Positions 1 through 6,757 of a stretch of 39,568 nt of DNA are shown here, piece after piece. Every line of letters starts with the position of its first letter. Position 1 is the stretch's first letter. The notes under the pieces were generated by a model. It saw nothing but the letters and a program-made list of their open reading frames with translations. It made no database searches and was not told the DNA's origin. The stretch comes from an uncultured Caryophanales bacterium (GTDB taxonomy: Bacteria > Bacillota_I > Bacilli_A > RF39 > UBA660). The position numbers were made by a program, and so were the translations under genes. The stretch is from the NCBI GenBank assembly GCA_946628005.1, contig CAMOWA010000013.1, positions 1 to 39,568 of the forward strand, written 5' to 3'.

Positions 1-175
1 CAATTTTTTCGAAATTACTGAAAAAACGACCTCTGAGAATCGATTTTAAGCCTTTTTTATTTTTAGGTCATATAACTTGTTTATAAAGGGTCAAAATGGC
101 GGAAAATTGATCCTCGTACGTATTCTGCGTTTTTGGCTATTTTTGGCCTTTTTTAAGGCTATTTTTGCTTATTTT
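1..175. other. Non-coding left edge, T-rich
   Basis: No ORF with a start codon and ribosome binding site is visible. The stretch is rich in T runs and contains a repeated GGCTATTTTT (about 136 and 167) and possible weak hairpins. It precedes the first copy of the promoter-like element, so it probably holds the end of a previous transcription unit. Confidence 0.4.
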
Positions 176-203
176 CGCGTAAAAAACGTATGTTTTTATA
201 GAA
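176..203 (+). promoter_or_regulatory. CGCG-N6-AC element, copy 1
   Basis: CGCGTAAAAAAC followed by six bases and TTTTATAG; the distance from CGCG to TTTTATA is 18. It differs from the consensus in ending TATAG instead of TATGG. The ribosome binding site GAAGGAGG of the next gene follows at once. Confidence 0.7.
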
Positions 204-218
204 GGAGGTTTTAATAAG

Positions 219-503
219 ATGTTAAGTTTTAATGAATGGAAGAAAAATAATCCTGAAAAATATAATGATTGGAAAAAAGTATGTGATGATGAAGATATGA
301 TAGAAATATGTTACGATGACGGGATAAGATTTGGAGATAAAAATTTTGAGAATTACTTCGGTCATCCCACATGTAATAATGAAAATAAAAAAATACCTAC
401 ATCAGCATATTTAGTATTAGGAACTGGAATTATATTAACAATAGGATTACCAATATTCGTACTACATAAAATATTAAAACGTATTAGAAAAAGGTCGAAA
501 TAA
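219..503 (+). CDS. Small C-terminally anchored membrane protein, unknown function
   Basis: A 94-residue protein preceded by GAAGGAGG at a good distance. The first 60 residues are polar and acidic with several Trp and Cys. One hydrophobic segment (about residues 64-83, rich in Ile, Leu and Gly) is followed by a basic tail ending KRIRKRSK, so the N-terminal part may face outward or the segment may be a simple tail anchor. I do not recognise the family. It sits alone between the first promoter-like element and a terminator that overlaps its stop codon, a single-gene cassette. Confidence 0.75.
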   Translation: MLSFNEWKKNNPEKYNDWKKVCDDEDMIEICYDDGIRFGDKNFENYFGHPTCNNENKKIPTSAYLVLGTGIILTIGLPIFVLHKILKRIRKRSK

Positions 504-519
504 AGACCATTTTCTTTTT
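493..519 (+). terminator. Terminator after first gene
   Basis: GGTC-N8-GACC stem, flanked by A and T runs and followed by TTTTCTTTTT. It overlaps the stop codon of the preceding gene. Confidence 0.55.
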
Positions 520-546
520 CGCGTAAAAAACATATATTTTTATGAG
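520..546 (+). promoter_or_regulatory. CGCG-N6-AC element, copy 2
   Basis: CGCGTAAAAAAC, six bases, TTTTATGAG; 18-base spacing kept. It directly follows the terminator. Confidence 0.75.
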
Positions 547-568
547 AACATGCGAAAGGAGATTCAAA

Positions 569-724
569 ATGCGATATGTTATAAAAGGAATGTTATACAC
601 TTTGTTATTATTGTTATTAGTAGAATTTATACAAGTTAACAGAGATGATATAAATAATTTTATGGATAGTAAATTGAAAATTAACAAGGATGTTCAAATG
701 AATACTACGGAAGGGCTTGAGTAA
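569..724 (+). CDS. Small N-terminally anchored membrane protein
   Basis: A 51-residue protein starting at the ATG behind GAAAGGAG. An upstream in-frame ATG at 542 lies inside the promoter-like element and has no ribosome binding site, so I reject it. Residues 5-20 are a Leu-rich membrane segment (LYTLLLLLLVEF); the rest is polar. Family unknown. It is followed by a terminator that starts inside its last codons. Confidence 0.65.
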   Translation: MRYVIKGMLYTLLLLLLVEFIQVNRDDINNFMDSKLKINKDVQMNTTEGLE

Positions 725-739
725 TGCCCTCTTAGTTTT
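712..739 (+). terminator. Short terminator hairpin
   Basis: AGGGC-N9-GCCCT stem over the stop codon, followed by CTTAGTTTT. The stem is only five pairs, so it is a modest candidate. Confidence 0.5.
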
Positions 740-767
740 CGCATATAAAACATGCTGTATTATGGAG
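740..767 (+). promoter_or_regulatory. CGCG-N6-AC element, copy 3
   Basis: CGCATATAAAAC, six bases, TATTATGGAG; 18-base spacing kept. CGCA replaces CGCG. Confidence 0.75.
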
Positions 768-793
768 ATTTATACAGAAAGGAATTAATTAAA

Positions 794-956
794 ATGTTAT
801 GGACACTTATATCAATATTTTATTTACGGAATTATAATAATAACTTATTATAAATTTAAAAGAGCTAAAGATAATATTGAACGAGAAAAACAGAATGTTA
901 AAAAAGAATATGAAAATATGAAAGAAGAATGGAACAAATTCATCAAAGGACTATAG
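794..956 (+). CDS. Small membrane/coiled-coil protein with +1 frameshift at CGG
   Basis: The ATG at 794 follows AGAAAGGAATT. Read straight, the protein stops after 19 residues, at the eighth codon after an in-frame CGG (827-829). If the C at 827 is skipped, so that GGA is read, the frame stays open to 954-956 and gives 53 residues. These are an N-terminal membrane helix (SIFYLGIIIITYY, spanning the junction) and a charged helical tail (KNVKKEYENM type). The terminator that follows overlaps the shifted stop codon, as in neighbouring cassettes, which supports the shifted frame. Function unknown. This is the smallest of eight genes broken at CGG. Confidence 0.75.
827..830 (+). promoter_or_regulatory. 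CGG +1 frameshift site 1 (CGGA)
   Basis: In-frame CGG after codon TTA. Skipping the C makes GGA (Gly) the next codon and extends the ORF from 19 to 53 residues, completing a membrane helix. Confidence 0.75.
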
Positions 957-974
957 TATTAGTCTTTTGATTTT
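945..974 (+). terminator. Terminator hairpin
   Basis: AAAGGACTA (945-953) pairs with TAGTCTTTT (960-968) with one wobble, then GATTTT. It overlaps the frameshifted stop codon at 954-956. Confidence 0.65.
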
Positions 975-1002
975 CGCGAGAAAAACACATCATATTATGG
1001 AG
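975..1002 (+). promoter_or_regulatory. CGCG-N6-AC element, copy 4
   Basis: CGCGAGAAAAAC, six bases, TATTATGGAG; 18-base spacing. The 73-base leader behind it can form AGAG..AGTA / TACTTCTCT followed by TTTTTATTTTT, a possible attenuator before the next ribosome binding site. Confidence 0.75.
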
Positions 1003-1075
1003 AGGTGAGTAATATTGTTTTATAATTATACTTCTCTTTTTATTTTTCAAATATAGTAAAGAAGGAGGTATTAAA

Positions 1076-1519
1076 ATGGATTATTACGATGCAAAAAATT
1101 GGTTACATAAAAAATTAAATGAATGTATTCAAAATAATACAGAAATGTTAAATTTAATAAATGAAAGAGTTAGAATACTCGACATAGTAAGTATACAAGT
1201 ACAAATATTACTAGAAGCAAGTAAGAGTGCATCTATGATGGTTGACAAATTTGTAGATCCAAAAGATGATGATGAATTGCAAGAAGCTTTGAGTGGTTAT
1301 ATTGCATCTGTGGATTTTATTATACAAAGATGCAATGAAATGATAGTCGGAAATATGTGTTTGTTAAAACGATTAGAATCTGGTCAATATGATGAGTTAT
1401 GTCCTGGCATAGATTTATTTAAACAATCATTTGCAACATCAATTACTCAATCTACTGGTAACAAAGAAAAGTTAAGCAAAATAAAAAATGATTTAAGTAA
1501 ATATAGAGATAGGAGGTGA
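1076..1519 (+). CDS. Helical protein, unknown function
   Basis: A 147-residue, mostly helical, soluble-looking protein behind GAAGGAGG. It has no transmembrane segment or motif that I recognise. Hydrophobic residues recur at helical spacing (INERVRILDIVSIQVQILL), which suggests a helical bundle or oligomer. Its stop codon TGA lies just behind the AGGAGG of the next gene, so the two are translationally linked. Confidence 0.75.
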   Translation: MDYYDAKNWLHKKLNECIQNNTEMLNLINERVRILDIVSIQVQILLEASKSASMMVDKFVDPKDDDELQEALSGYIASVDFIIQRCNEMIVGNMCLLKRLESGQYDELCPGIDLFKQSFATSITQSTGNKEKLSKIKNDLSKYRDRR

Positions 1520-1524
1520 TATTA

Positions 1525-1752
1525 ATGGATGATAATGAAAAAATGGCAAAAGAACAATTAGATTATATATTTGATGATTTAAATGATTATATATCAGATA
1601 ATAACGATAAGTGTTATGCTGTAGTAGCTGTAGATAAAGAAGATGTTCAAAATGGAAAAGAATATATAACACTTGAAGAAGTTATAGGCGATATTTTATT
1701 CACTGGAGACGTTAAAAATATAATAGAATATTTAGATAAAAAACGCGATTAA
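1525..1752 (+). CDS. Small acidic protein, unknown function
   Basis: A 75-residue, strongly acidic protein starting at the ATG eight bases behind AGGAGG (1511-1516). A GTG nine bases upstream is in frame but lies on the ribosome binding site, so I did not use it. No membrane segment. Its last codons (AAA AAA CGC GAT TAA) form the start of promoter-like element 5. A small acidic phage protein of this kind could be a DNA mimic or inhibitor, but nothing in the sequence proves that. Confidence 0.7.
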   Translation: MDDNEKMAKEQLDYIFDDLNDYISDNNDKCYAVVAVDKEDVQNGKEYITLEEVIGDILFTGDVKNIIEYLDKKRD

Positions 1753-1771
1753 AACAGGGTATATTATGGAG
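1744..1771 (+). promoter_or_regulatory. CGCG-N6-AC element, copy 5
   Basis: CGCGATTAAAAC, six bases, TATTATGGAG; 18-base spacing. It overlaps the end of the preceding CDS. Confidence 0.75.
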
Positions 1772-1842
1772 ATGCACACTGCGCGTGTATCTTATCCCTT
1801 AATAAAAGGATATTTAAGAAATTAAATGTCCTTTTGTTTTTC
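1770..1842 (+). promoter_or_regulatory. Two-hairpin leader with terminator-like second hairpin
   Basis: Between element 5 and the next gene are two hairpins. The first pairs AGATGCACAC (1770-1779) with GTGTATCT (1785-1792), with a bulge. The second pairs AAAAGGATATTTA (1804-1816) with TAAATGTCCTTTT (1823-1835) and is followed by GTTTTTC, an intrinsic terminator form. A terminator between promoter and gene suggests attenuation or antitermination. Confidence 0.55.
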
Positions 1843-1865
1843 AAAATAGAAAGGAGGTATATTAA

Positions 1866-2126
1866 ATGTTATATTATTGGATAGGTTTTATTACTGGAGT
1901 AATATGGGTTTTGCTAATAAGAAGAATTTTTGGAACAAAATATTCAAAAGTCGGAATGATACAAATCGACGATATAACTGGGTTAGCACGACTCAAAATG
2001 ACTAATGGCAATTTAAACGATAGAAAAATTAAAAACGCAATGTTTGAAGTGCAACACGATGTAGTAATAGATGAAAATATGCGAGAAGAAATATTAAAAG
2101 ATATAGATACACAAATTTCAAAATAA
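1866..2126 (+). CDS. N-terminally anchored membrane protein
   Basis: An 86-residue protein behind AAAGGAGG. Residues 3-19 (YYWIGFITGVIWVLLI) form one membrane helix followed by RR, predicting a cytoplasmic C-terminal domain by the positive-inside rule. The rest is a small mixed domain with an IQIDDITGLARLKM stretch. Family unknown. It stands alone between two promoter-like elements. Confidence 0.7.
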   Translation: MLYYWIGFITGVIWVLLIRRIFGTKYSKVGMIQIDDITGLARLKMTNGNLNDRKIKNAMFEVQHDVVIDENMREEILKDIDTQISK

Positions 2127-2137
2127 TATTTAGTATA

Positions 2138-2164
2138 CGCAGAAAAAACAGACACTTTAATGGA
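2138..2164 (+). promoter_or_regulatory. CGCG-N6-AC element, copy 6
   Basis: CGCAGAAAAAAC, six bases, TTTAATGGA; the most divergent copy, but the 18-base spacing and the AC are kept. Confidence 0.6.
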
Positions 2165-2199
2165 ACATGCGTTTCAATAAATTAAGGGAGGAAAAGGTT

Positions 2200-2586
2200 A
2201 TGGAAGAGACAAAGAAAGCCTTGTGGGCAGATTATGAAGAACGTAAAAATCAAATGAAAGGAGTTGAAATAGGAAGTCAAGAGTATGCTGATCTCGCCAG
2301 AGATTTAGACGATATCCGAAACGAACTTATTAAGGTCGAACAGATCGAAAGTGAAGATAGAAAAACAAAAAGAAATAATAAAATCGCGCTTATCGGTCAT
2401 GTATTGACAGCTGGTGTAGGTTTAATTGGAATAGGTGTCAGTCTAGCAGAATGGTTTGGAGATAAAAAGATACAAAAAGAAACTATAAGAAACGCTTGGG
2501 AATTTGATAAAAGCGGAAATATAATAACTAGCTCACCGGGTAAAGTATTCATACCTGACACAATGAAAAATAAATCAAAGCGTTAA
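2200..2586 (+). CDS. Membrane-hairpin or amphipathic phage protein, unknown function
   Basis: A 128-residue protein starting at the ATG behind GGGAGG (an in-frame ATG at 2167 overlaps the promoter-like element and is rejected). Residues 1-65 are charged and helical, a probable coiled coil. About residues 66-86 are a Gly-rich hydrophobic segment (LIGHVLTAGVGLIGIGVSL). The tail carries 'FDKSGNIITSSPGK'. The layout (coiled coil, Gly-rich membrane segment, short tail) recurs in small phage proteins of Firmicutes, but I cannot assign a function. Confidence 0.75.
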   Translation: MEETKKALWADYEERKNQMKGVEIGSQEYADLARDLDDIRNELIKVEQIESEDRKTKRNNKIALIGHVLTAGVGLIGIGVSLAEWFGDKKIQKETIRNAWEFDKSGNIITSSPGKVFIPDTMKNKSKR

Positions 2587-2594
2587 ATGTTCCA

Positions 2595-2627
2595 ATTTAG
2601 AGGGTTATACAAATCCTCTAAATCTTT
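2595..2627 (+). terminator. Terminator hairpin
   Basis: ATTTAGAGG (2595-2603) pairs perfectly with CCTCTAAAT (2615-2623), followed by CTTT. Its T tract is short. Confidence 0.55.
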
Positions 2628-2655
2628 CGCGAATAAAACATATAATATTATGAAG
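2628..2655 (+). promoter_or_regulatory. CGCG-N6-AC element, copy 7
   Basis: CGCGAATAAAAC, six bases, TATTATGAAG; 18-base spacing. Confidence 0.75.
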
Positions 2656-2676
2656 TGATAGAAAGGAGATAAAAAT

Positions 2677-2850
2677 ATGATTACATTAATTTTATTGTTA
2701 TTAATTATATGTATAGCTTTAATCTATGTTTTATTTAAATTTGGATTGGTATTAATACCATTATTTATACTAATCGGAGATTTGATGTTATTTACATGGA
2801 TAATTAAAAAGTTATTTTTCAGAAAGAAAAAAGATAAAATTCATAAATAA
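2677..2850 (+). CDS. Small two-helix membrane protein
   Basis: A 57-residue protein behind AAAGGAG. Almost the whole chain is hydrophobic (ITLILLLLIICIALIYVL, then LVLIPLFILIGDLMLFTWII), which predicts two membrane helices, followed by the basic end KKLFFRKKKDKIHK. Small size and hairpin topology would fit a holin or a superinfection-exclusion protein, but the position in the early region argues against a lysis gene. No family recognised. Confidence 0.65.
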   Translation: MITLILLLLIICIALIYVLFKFGLVLIPLFILIGDLMLFTWIIKKLFFRKKKDKIHK

Positions 2851-2860
2851 TCTTTCTACA

Positions 2861-2900
2861 TAAGAGAAAAACTAATAACACAGTTTCTCTCTTATTTTTT
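2861..2900 (+). terminator. Terminator hairpin
   Basis: TAAGAGAAAAACT (2861-2873) pairs with AGTTTCTCTCTTA (2882-2894) with one mismatch, followed by TTTTTT. Confidence 0.7.
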
Positions 2901-2906
2901 AAAATT

Positions 2907-2934
2907 CGCGAAAATTACAAATCCTATTATGAGG
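2907..2934 (+). promoter_or_regulatory. CGCG-N6-AC element, copy 8
   Basis: CGCGAAAATTAC, six bases, TATTATGAGG; 18-base spacing. Its variant CGCGAAAnTTACA..CCT is shared with copy 12 at 24763. Confidence 0.75.
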
Positions 2935-3000
2935 TGCTTAATCAGTGCACCTTGATTACCAAATATTGAAATAAGGACCAAATAGTGTCCTTTTATTTTT
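2932..3000 (+). promoter_or_regulatory. Leader with two hairpins, second terminator-like
   Basis: AGGTGC (2932-2937) pairs with GCACCT (2947-2952); AAGGAC (2973-2978) pairs with GTCCTT (2987-2992), followed by TTATTTTTTATT. As after elements 4, 5 and 12, a terminator-like hairpin separates promoter and gene, suggesting attenuation. Confidence 0.5.
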
Positions 3001-3023
3001 TATTGAAAGGAGGTGATATAAAA

Positions 3024-3743
3024 ATGAAAGTGGAAAGATTTATGAAAAAGAATGCACCTACAATATTAACTATATTAGGTGGAGCAGGTGTTATTGTAAC
3101 TACAATAACTGCTATTAAGGCTACTCCGAAAGCTTTAAAAATAATAGAAGAAGCTAAAGAAGAGGATAAAGATTTATCAAAATCAGACATTGTTAAATTA
3201 GTATGGAAAGAATATATTCCAACAGGTTTGTGTATGTTTGGAACTTTGACTTGTATTTTTAGCTCTAATTATCTAAATAAAAAGATGCAAACTTCTTTAA
3301 TAGCAGCATATTCTTTATTAGATAAGTCATATAAAGAATATATTGAAGCTTCTGAACAACTTTATGGAGAAAATGCCAAAGAAAAGATAATTGGTAAAAT
3401 AGCCGAAAACAATTGTGATTCAAGTATTATCCAAAATGAGGATCTAGTAACTAATAATGAATACTTATTCTTTGATTTTCAAACATTGAATTATTTCCAA
3501 GCTAAAATTGATGATGTTTTAAAAGCTGAAAAGTACATGAATGAACAATTAGCAGCAGTTGGATATGTATCGATGTTTGAATTTTATGAGTTTTTAGGTT
3601 TAGAGTCTACGAACATTGCTAGAAATATCGGATGGTCAGATAATGGAGAATACAAAGAATTAAAATTTGAACATCAAAGAACTGTTATGGACGATGGATT
3701 AGAATGTTTTATAATAGTTATAGATGATTTATCATTATTATAA
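3024..3743 (+). CDS. DUF6353-like membrane protein, paralogue A
   Basis: A 239-residue protein behind AAAGGAGG. An N-terminal amphipathic part (MKVERFMKKNAPTILT) leads into a Gly-rich membrane segment (residues 13-32), then 'IKATPKALKIIEEA', a second hydrophobic segment at about 66-85 (YIPTGLCMFGTLTCIFSSN), 'AAYSLLDKSYKEY', and a C-terminal domain with 'FYEFLGLESTN...IGW'. This order is, from memory, that of the DUF6353 family found in Firmicutes phages; function unknown. Paralogues lie at 3942 and 5795, and the C-terminal domain recurs at 5154. It heads the membrane-protein cluster behind promoter element 8. Confidence 0.85.
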   Translation: MKVERFMKKNAPTILTILGGAGVIVTTITAIKATPKALKIIEEAKEEDKDLSKSDIVKLVWKEYIPTGLCMFGTLTCIFSSNYLNKKMQTSLIAAYSLLDKSYKEYIEASEQLYGENAKEKIIGKIAENNCDSSIIQNEDLVTNNEYLFFDFQTLNYFQAKIDDVLKAEKYMNEQLAAVGYVSMFEFYEFLGLESTNIARNIGWSDNGEYKELKFEHQRTVMDDGLECFIIVIDDLSLL

Positions 3744-3761
3744 TTTAAGGAGGATTTAAAA

Positions 3762-3914
3762 ATGAAAAAAATTAATTGGTTAACAATATTAGGGTTAGGT
3801 CTATCAGTAGTTGGTACTATTGTATCTAGCGTAGCTGAGAAAAAAGAAAGAACAGAAGAAATTGATAAGGCTGTAGCTAAATATTTAAAGAAAAATGACA
3901 TAGAAAATGTTTAA
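3762..3914 (+). CDS. Small single-helix membrane protein
   Basis: A 50-residue protein behind AAGGAGG. Residues 5-24 (NWLTILGLGLSVVGTIVSSV) form one membrane helix, followed by a charged helix (EKKERTEEIDKAVAKYLKKN). It lies between two DUF6353-like genes with short spacers and is probably co-transcribed with them; it may be a partner subunit. Confidence 0.75.
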   Translation: MKKINWLTILGLGLSVVGTIVSSVAEKKERTEEIDKAVAKYLKKNDIENV

Positions 3915-3941
3915 TTCTATATTAGAAAGGAGAATATTGTA

Positions 3942-4715
3942 ATGAATATATCATCAATGTTTAATAATACAAAACAATTTATAAAGAAACATAGTTCAAC
4001 AATATTGACTATTGCTGGTATTGGAACGGCAGGTGCTTCTATAGTTGTAGCCGTTAAAGCAACACCAAAAGCTTTAGACCATATAGATAATAAAAAAGAT
4101 GAACTAGAATATGCTCCAGATGAGAAATTACCAGTAAAAGAGGTAATTAAAGTAGCTTGGAAAGATTATATTCCAGCTGCTAGTTTATTTATGTCATCTG
4201 TAGTATGTATATTAAGTGCACATAGAATTAGTTCAAAAAGAAATGCTGCTCTAGCAACTGCATATGCGGTAACAGAAAATTCTTTCAAAAGATATCGTAA
4301 TAGTGTATTAGAGACTATTGGAGAAAATAAAGAGAAAGAAGTAAGAGAAAAAGCCGCTGCAAAAGCAGTAAAAGATAATCAAGATCAAACTCCAGCATTA
4401 ATAATAGCTGCTGGTGGAGATAGTATATGTTATGATGTTATATCTGGAAGATATTTTACATCGGATATGGAAACTATTAAAGAAATTATAAATAAATTAA
4501 ATAGAAGGATTACGTACGAAAATTATATTTCATTAAATGAATATTATGATGAAATAGGTTTACCACAAATTGCATTAGGAGAAACACTTGGATGGAAGTT
4601 AGATGATGGATTAATTGAACCATCTTTTGGTGCTATATTAGATGAAAAAGGGAAAGCCGTTATATCAATAGATTTCTTAGTATTACCTAAGGAAGATTAT
4701 AATAAAATATATTAA
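3942..4715 (+). CDS. DUF6353-like membrane protein, paralogue B
   Basis: A 257-residue protein behind AGAAAGGAG. It repeats the plan of the gene at 3024: 'MFNNTKQFIKKHSSTILT', a Gly/Ala membrane segment, 'KATPKALDHI', a second membrane segment within 'DYIPAASLFMSSVVCILSA', 'ATAYAVTENSFKRY', and a C-terminal domain 'LNEYYDEIGLPQI...LGW'. The middle region carries an Ala/Lys-rich helical insert (REKAAAKAVKDNQDQT). Function unknown. Its stop codon abuts promoter element 9. Confidence 0.85.
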   Translation: MNISSMFNNTKQFIKKHSSTILTIAGIGTAGASIVVAVKATPKALDHIDNKKDELEYAPDEKLPVKEVIKVAWKDYIPAASLFMSSVVCILSAHRISSKRNAALATAYAVTENSFKRYRNSVLETIGENKEKEVREKAAAKAVKDNQDQTPALIIAAGGDSICYDVISGRYFTSDMETIKEIINKLNRRITYENYISLNEYYDEIGLPQIALGETLGWKLDDGLIEPSFGAILDEKGKAVISIDFLVLPKEDYNKIY

Positions 4716-4716
4716 T

Positions 4717-4744
4717 CGCGTAAAAAACCGATTATATTATGAAG
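4717..4744 (+). promoter_or_regulatory. CGCG-N6-AC element, copy 9
   Basis: CGCGTAAAAAAC, six bases, TATTATGAAG; 18-base spacing. No terminator precedes it, so it may be an internal booster of the membrane-protein operon. Confidence 0.75.
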
Positions 4745-4787
4745 TGTTATGCTTTAAATCTAAATTTTTTAAAAGGAGGAACTTGTA

Positions 4788-5081
4788 ATGAGTGAAAAAA
4801 CACAAAATTCAGTTGAAAATGTAGAGGAGACTACTAAAGTAGTTGCAACAATTGAAAAGAAAGAGGAAAAAGAGCCAGGAGCTGTAAAAAGATTCTTTAT
4901 GAAACATAAAAAAGGTCTTAAAATAGCAGGTTGTATATTAGGTGCTTTCGGATCAGGATTTGCAATTGGTAGGGTAACAAAAAAATCTAAAAAAGATTCA
5001 ACAGAATGTTATGAAGTTGAAATTCAAGAACAAGAAGTACCAGAATCAACAGAAGAAAATTCAGATGATATAGCTGAGTAA
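4788..5081 (+). CDS. Small membrane protein with charged flanks
   Basis: A 97-residue protein behind AAAAGGAGG. The first 45 residues are acidic and polar, then a basic patch (FFMKHKKGLK), a Gly-rich hydrophobic segment at about 47-61 (IAGCILGAFGSGFAIG), a short basic stretch (RVTKKSKK) and an acidic tail. The Gly-zipper-like segment could insert in the membrane or pack against the DUF6353-like proteins. No family recognised. Confidence 0.7.
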   Translation: MSEKTQNSVENVEETTKVVATIEKKEEKEPGAVKRFFMKHKKGLKIAGCILGAFGSGFAIGRVTKKSKKDSTECYEVEIQEQEVPESTEENSDDIAE

Positions 5082-5093
5082 TACTTAAAGATT

Positions 5094-5125
5094 GGAAGTA
5101 AATAAACTTCCTTTCTTTTTTCTTT
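5094..5125 (+). terminator. Terminator hairpin
   Basis: GGAAGT (5094-5099) pairs with ACTTCC (5106-5111), followed by TTTCTTTTTTCTTTT. Confidence 0.6.
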
Positions 5126-5153
5126 TCAAAATAAAGTATAAAGGAGAAAGACA

Positions 5154-5777
5154 ATGGAGGAAATAAAACCTAATTCAAATAAATATAAAGAACAACAAAA
5201 GCAACAAACAGCTGAAATAACAACTCAAAAAAGAGCTGAAAAGATTGTAAAAGGTAATGTTAAAGTGAAACAAAAAGGTACTTTAAGCAAAATGGCAGGA
5301 GAAATTATATCAGAAGATGCAAAAAATGTTAAAACATATGTATTAAGAGATGTTCTTATCCCTGCTCTTAAGAAAGCTATATCAGATATAGTAACAGATG
5401 GTATAGATATTATATTATATGGTGAAACTGGAAGACATGGTAGTAGAAAAGTTGGTTATGCAGATAAAGTATCATATAGATCATATTATGATAGAGACAC
5501 TAGAATTTCCAGAAGAGATCCAATAGAAGTAAGAAATTATTCATATAATGATATACGATTCGAAAGTAGAGCTGATGCTGAAGATGTATTAGAACGTATG
5601 GATGAAATGGTTGAATCTTATGGATTAGTAAGAGTAGCCGATTTATATGATTTGGCTGGTATAACTGGCGAATATACAGATAATAATTATGGATGGACTA
5701 GCTTAAGAACTGCTGAAATAATCAGAGTTAGAGATGGATTCTCAATAAAATTACCAAAAGCTATGCCAATAGATTAA
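5154..5777 (+). CDS. Phage protein with DUF6353-like C-terminal domain, no membrane segment
   Basis: A 207-residue protein behind AAAGGAG. The basic, Gln/Lys-rich first 60 residues have no structure that I can name; then 'VLIPALKKAISDIVTDGIDIILYG', an Arg/Tyr/Ser-rich stretch (about 105-125), and a C-terminal domain 'VADLYDLAGITGEY...NYGWTSL' which matches in form the C-terminal domain of the three DUF6353-like proteins beside it. I recognise similar proteins from Firmicutes phages, always uncharacterised. It lies inside the same cluster, so it probably acts with the membrane proteins. Confidence 0.8.
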   Translation: MEEIKPNSNKYKEQQKQQTAEITTQKRAEKIVKGNVKVKQKGTLSKMAGEIISEDAKNVKTYVLRDVLIPALKKAISDIVTDGIDIILYGETGRHGSRKVGYADKVSYRSYYDRDTRISRRDPIEVRNYSYNDIRFESRADAEDVLERMDEMVESYGLVRVADLYDLAGITGEYTDNNYGWTSLRTAEIIRVRDGFSIKLPKAMPID

Positions 5778-5794
5778 GAAAGGATGAATCAAAA

Positions 5795-6739
5795 ATGAAA
5801 ATTAAATTTGTAGAAACATTATGGGCTGGAATTCAGAAACACAGCCCAGAAATATTATTAGGTGCTGGAATTGCAGGTACTATAACAAGTACTATTTTAG
5901 CTTGTAAAGCTACATTGAAATTATCAGAAATAGCTGAAGAAAGAGCTGATACAATGCAAAAAATAGATGAAACTTATAATGCATCTCAAAATGGAAGTGA
6001 AATAAGTTATACAGAAGAAGATATGAAAAGGGATGTTAAAATAGTAAAAGTTCAAACAGTTGCTAAAACAATAAAAGCTTATATGCCTTCAGTAGTTATT
6101 GGTGTATTATCAGTTGGAAGTATATTAACTGGTCATAAAATAATGAAAAAGAGAAATCTTATGTTAGCAGCTGCTTATACAACTGTTAATCAAGGATTTA
6201 AGAAATATCGTAAAAATGTAGTAGATAAATATGGTAAAGAAGTAGACCAAGAAATGCGTTATGGTATTAAAGCAAAAGAAATAACTAAAACAGAAGTTGA
6301 TGCTAAAGGCAAAGAAAAAGAAGTTAAAGAGACTGTATACGAAGTTGATGACGTAACAAAATATTCACCAACTGCTAAAATATTTGACGAAACATGTCCA
6401 GCATGGTCGAAAGATCCAAATATGAATTTATTATTCTTAAGACAACAACAAAACTTTTGTAATGATAAATTAAAATCACAAGGATATTTATTCTTGGATG
6501 AAGTATACAAATTATTAGGATTTCCAGTTACTGCATTGAGTAGAAAAGTTGGATGGATATATGATCCTGACAAAAACGATGTTGGTGATAATTATGTTGA
6601 TTTTGGCATATATGATGTATCAAATGAGTCAAAAAGACGTTTTGTAAACGGACATGAAAGAAGTATAATATTAGATTTCAACATTGATGGAGTTATAAAT
6701 GAAAAATTTGAAAAATACGAACTAGAAAATAATTTTTAA
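5795..6739 (+). CDS. DUF6353-like membrane protein, paralogue C (longest)
   Basis: A 314-residue protein behind AAGAAAGG. Same plan as paralogues A and B: 'IQKHSPEILLGAGIAGTI' with the first membrane segment, 'CKATLKLSEIAEE', second hydrophobic segment in 'YMPSVVIGVLSVGSILTG', 'AAAYTTVNQGFKKY', a basic/acidic insert at about 165-185, then 'LFLDEVYKLLGFPVT...VGW' and a beta-rich end. Three diverged copies within 4 kb point to gene duplication inside this phage lineage. Function unknown; a membrane-bound multi-subunit assembly is a reasonable guess. Confidence 0.85.
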   Translation: MKIKFVETLWAGIQKHSPEILLGAGIAGTITSTILACKATLKLSEIAEERADTMQKIDETYNASQNGSEISYTEEDMKRDVKIVKVQTVAKTIKAYMPSVVIGVLSVGSILTGHKIMKKRNLMLAAAYTTVNQGFKKYRKNVVDKYGKEVDQEMRYGIKAKEITKTEVDAKGKEKEVKETVYEVDDVTKYSPTAKIFDETCPAWSKDPNMNLLFLRQQQNFCNDKLKSQGYLFLDEVYKLLGFPVTALSRKVGWIYDPDKNDVGDNYVDFGIYDVSNESKRRFVNGHERSIILDFNIDGVINEKFEKYELENNF

Positions 6740-6757
6740 AATAGGAGGAAATAAATA

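Noticed and set aside
542-568. ATG at 542 as gene start
   Set aside because: It is the ATG of the TTTTATGAG of promoter element 2 and has no ribosome binding site; the ATG at 569 behind GAAAGGAG is better.
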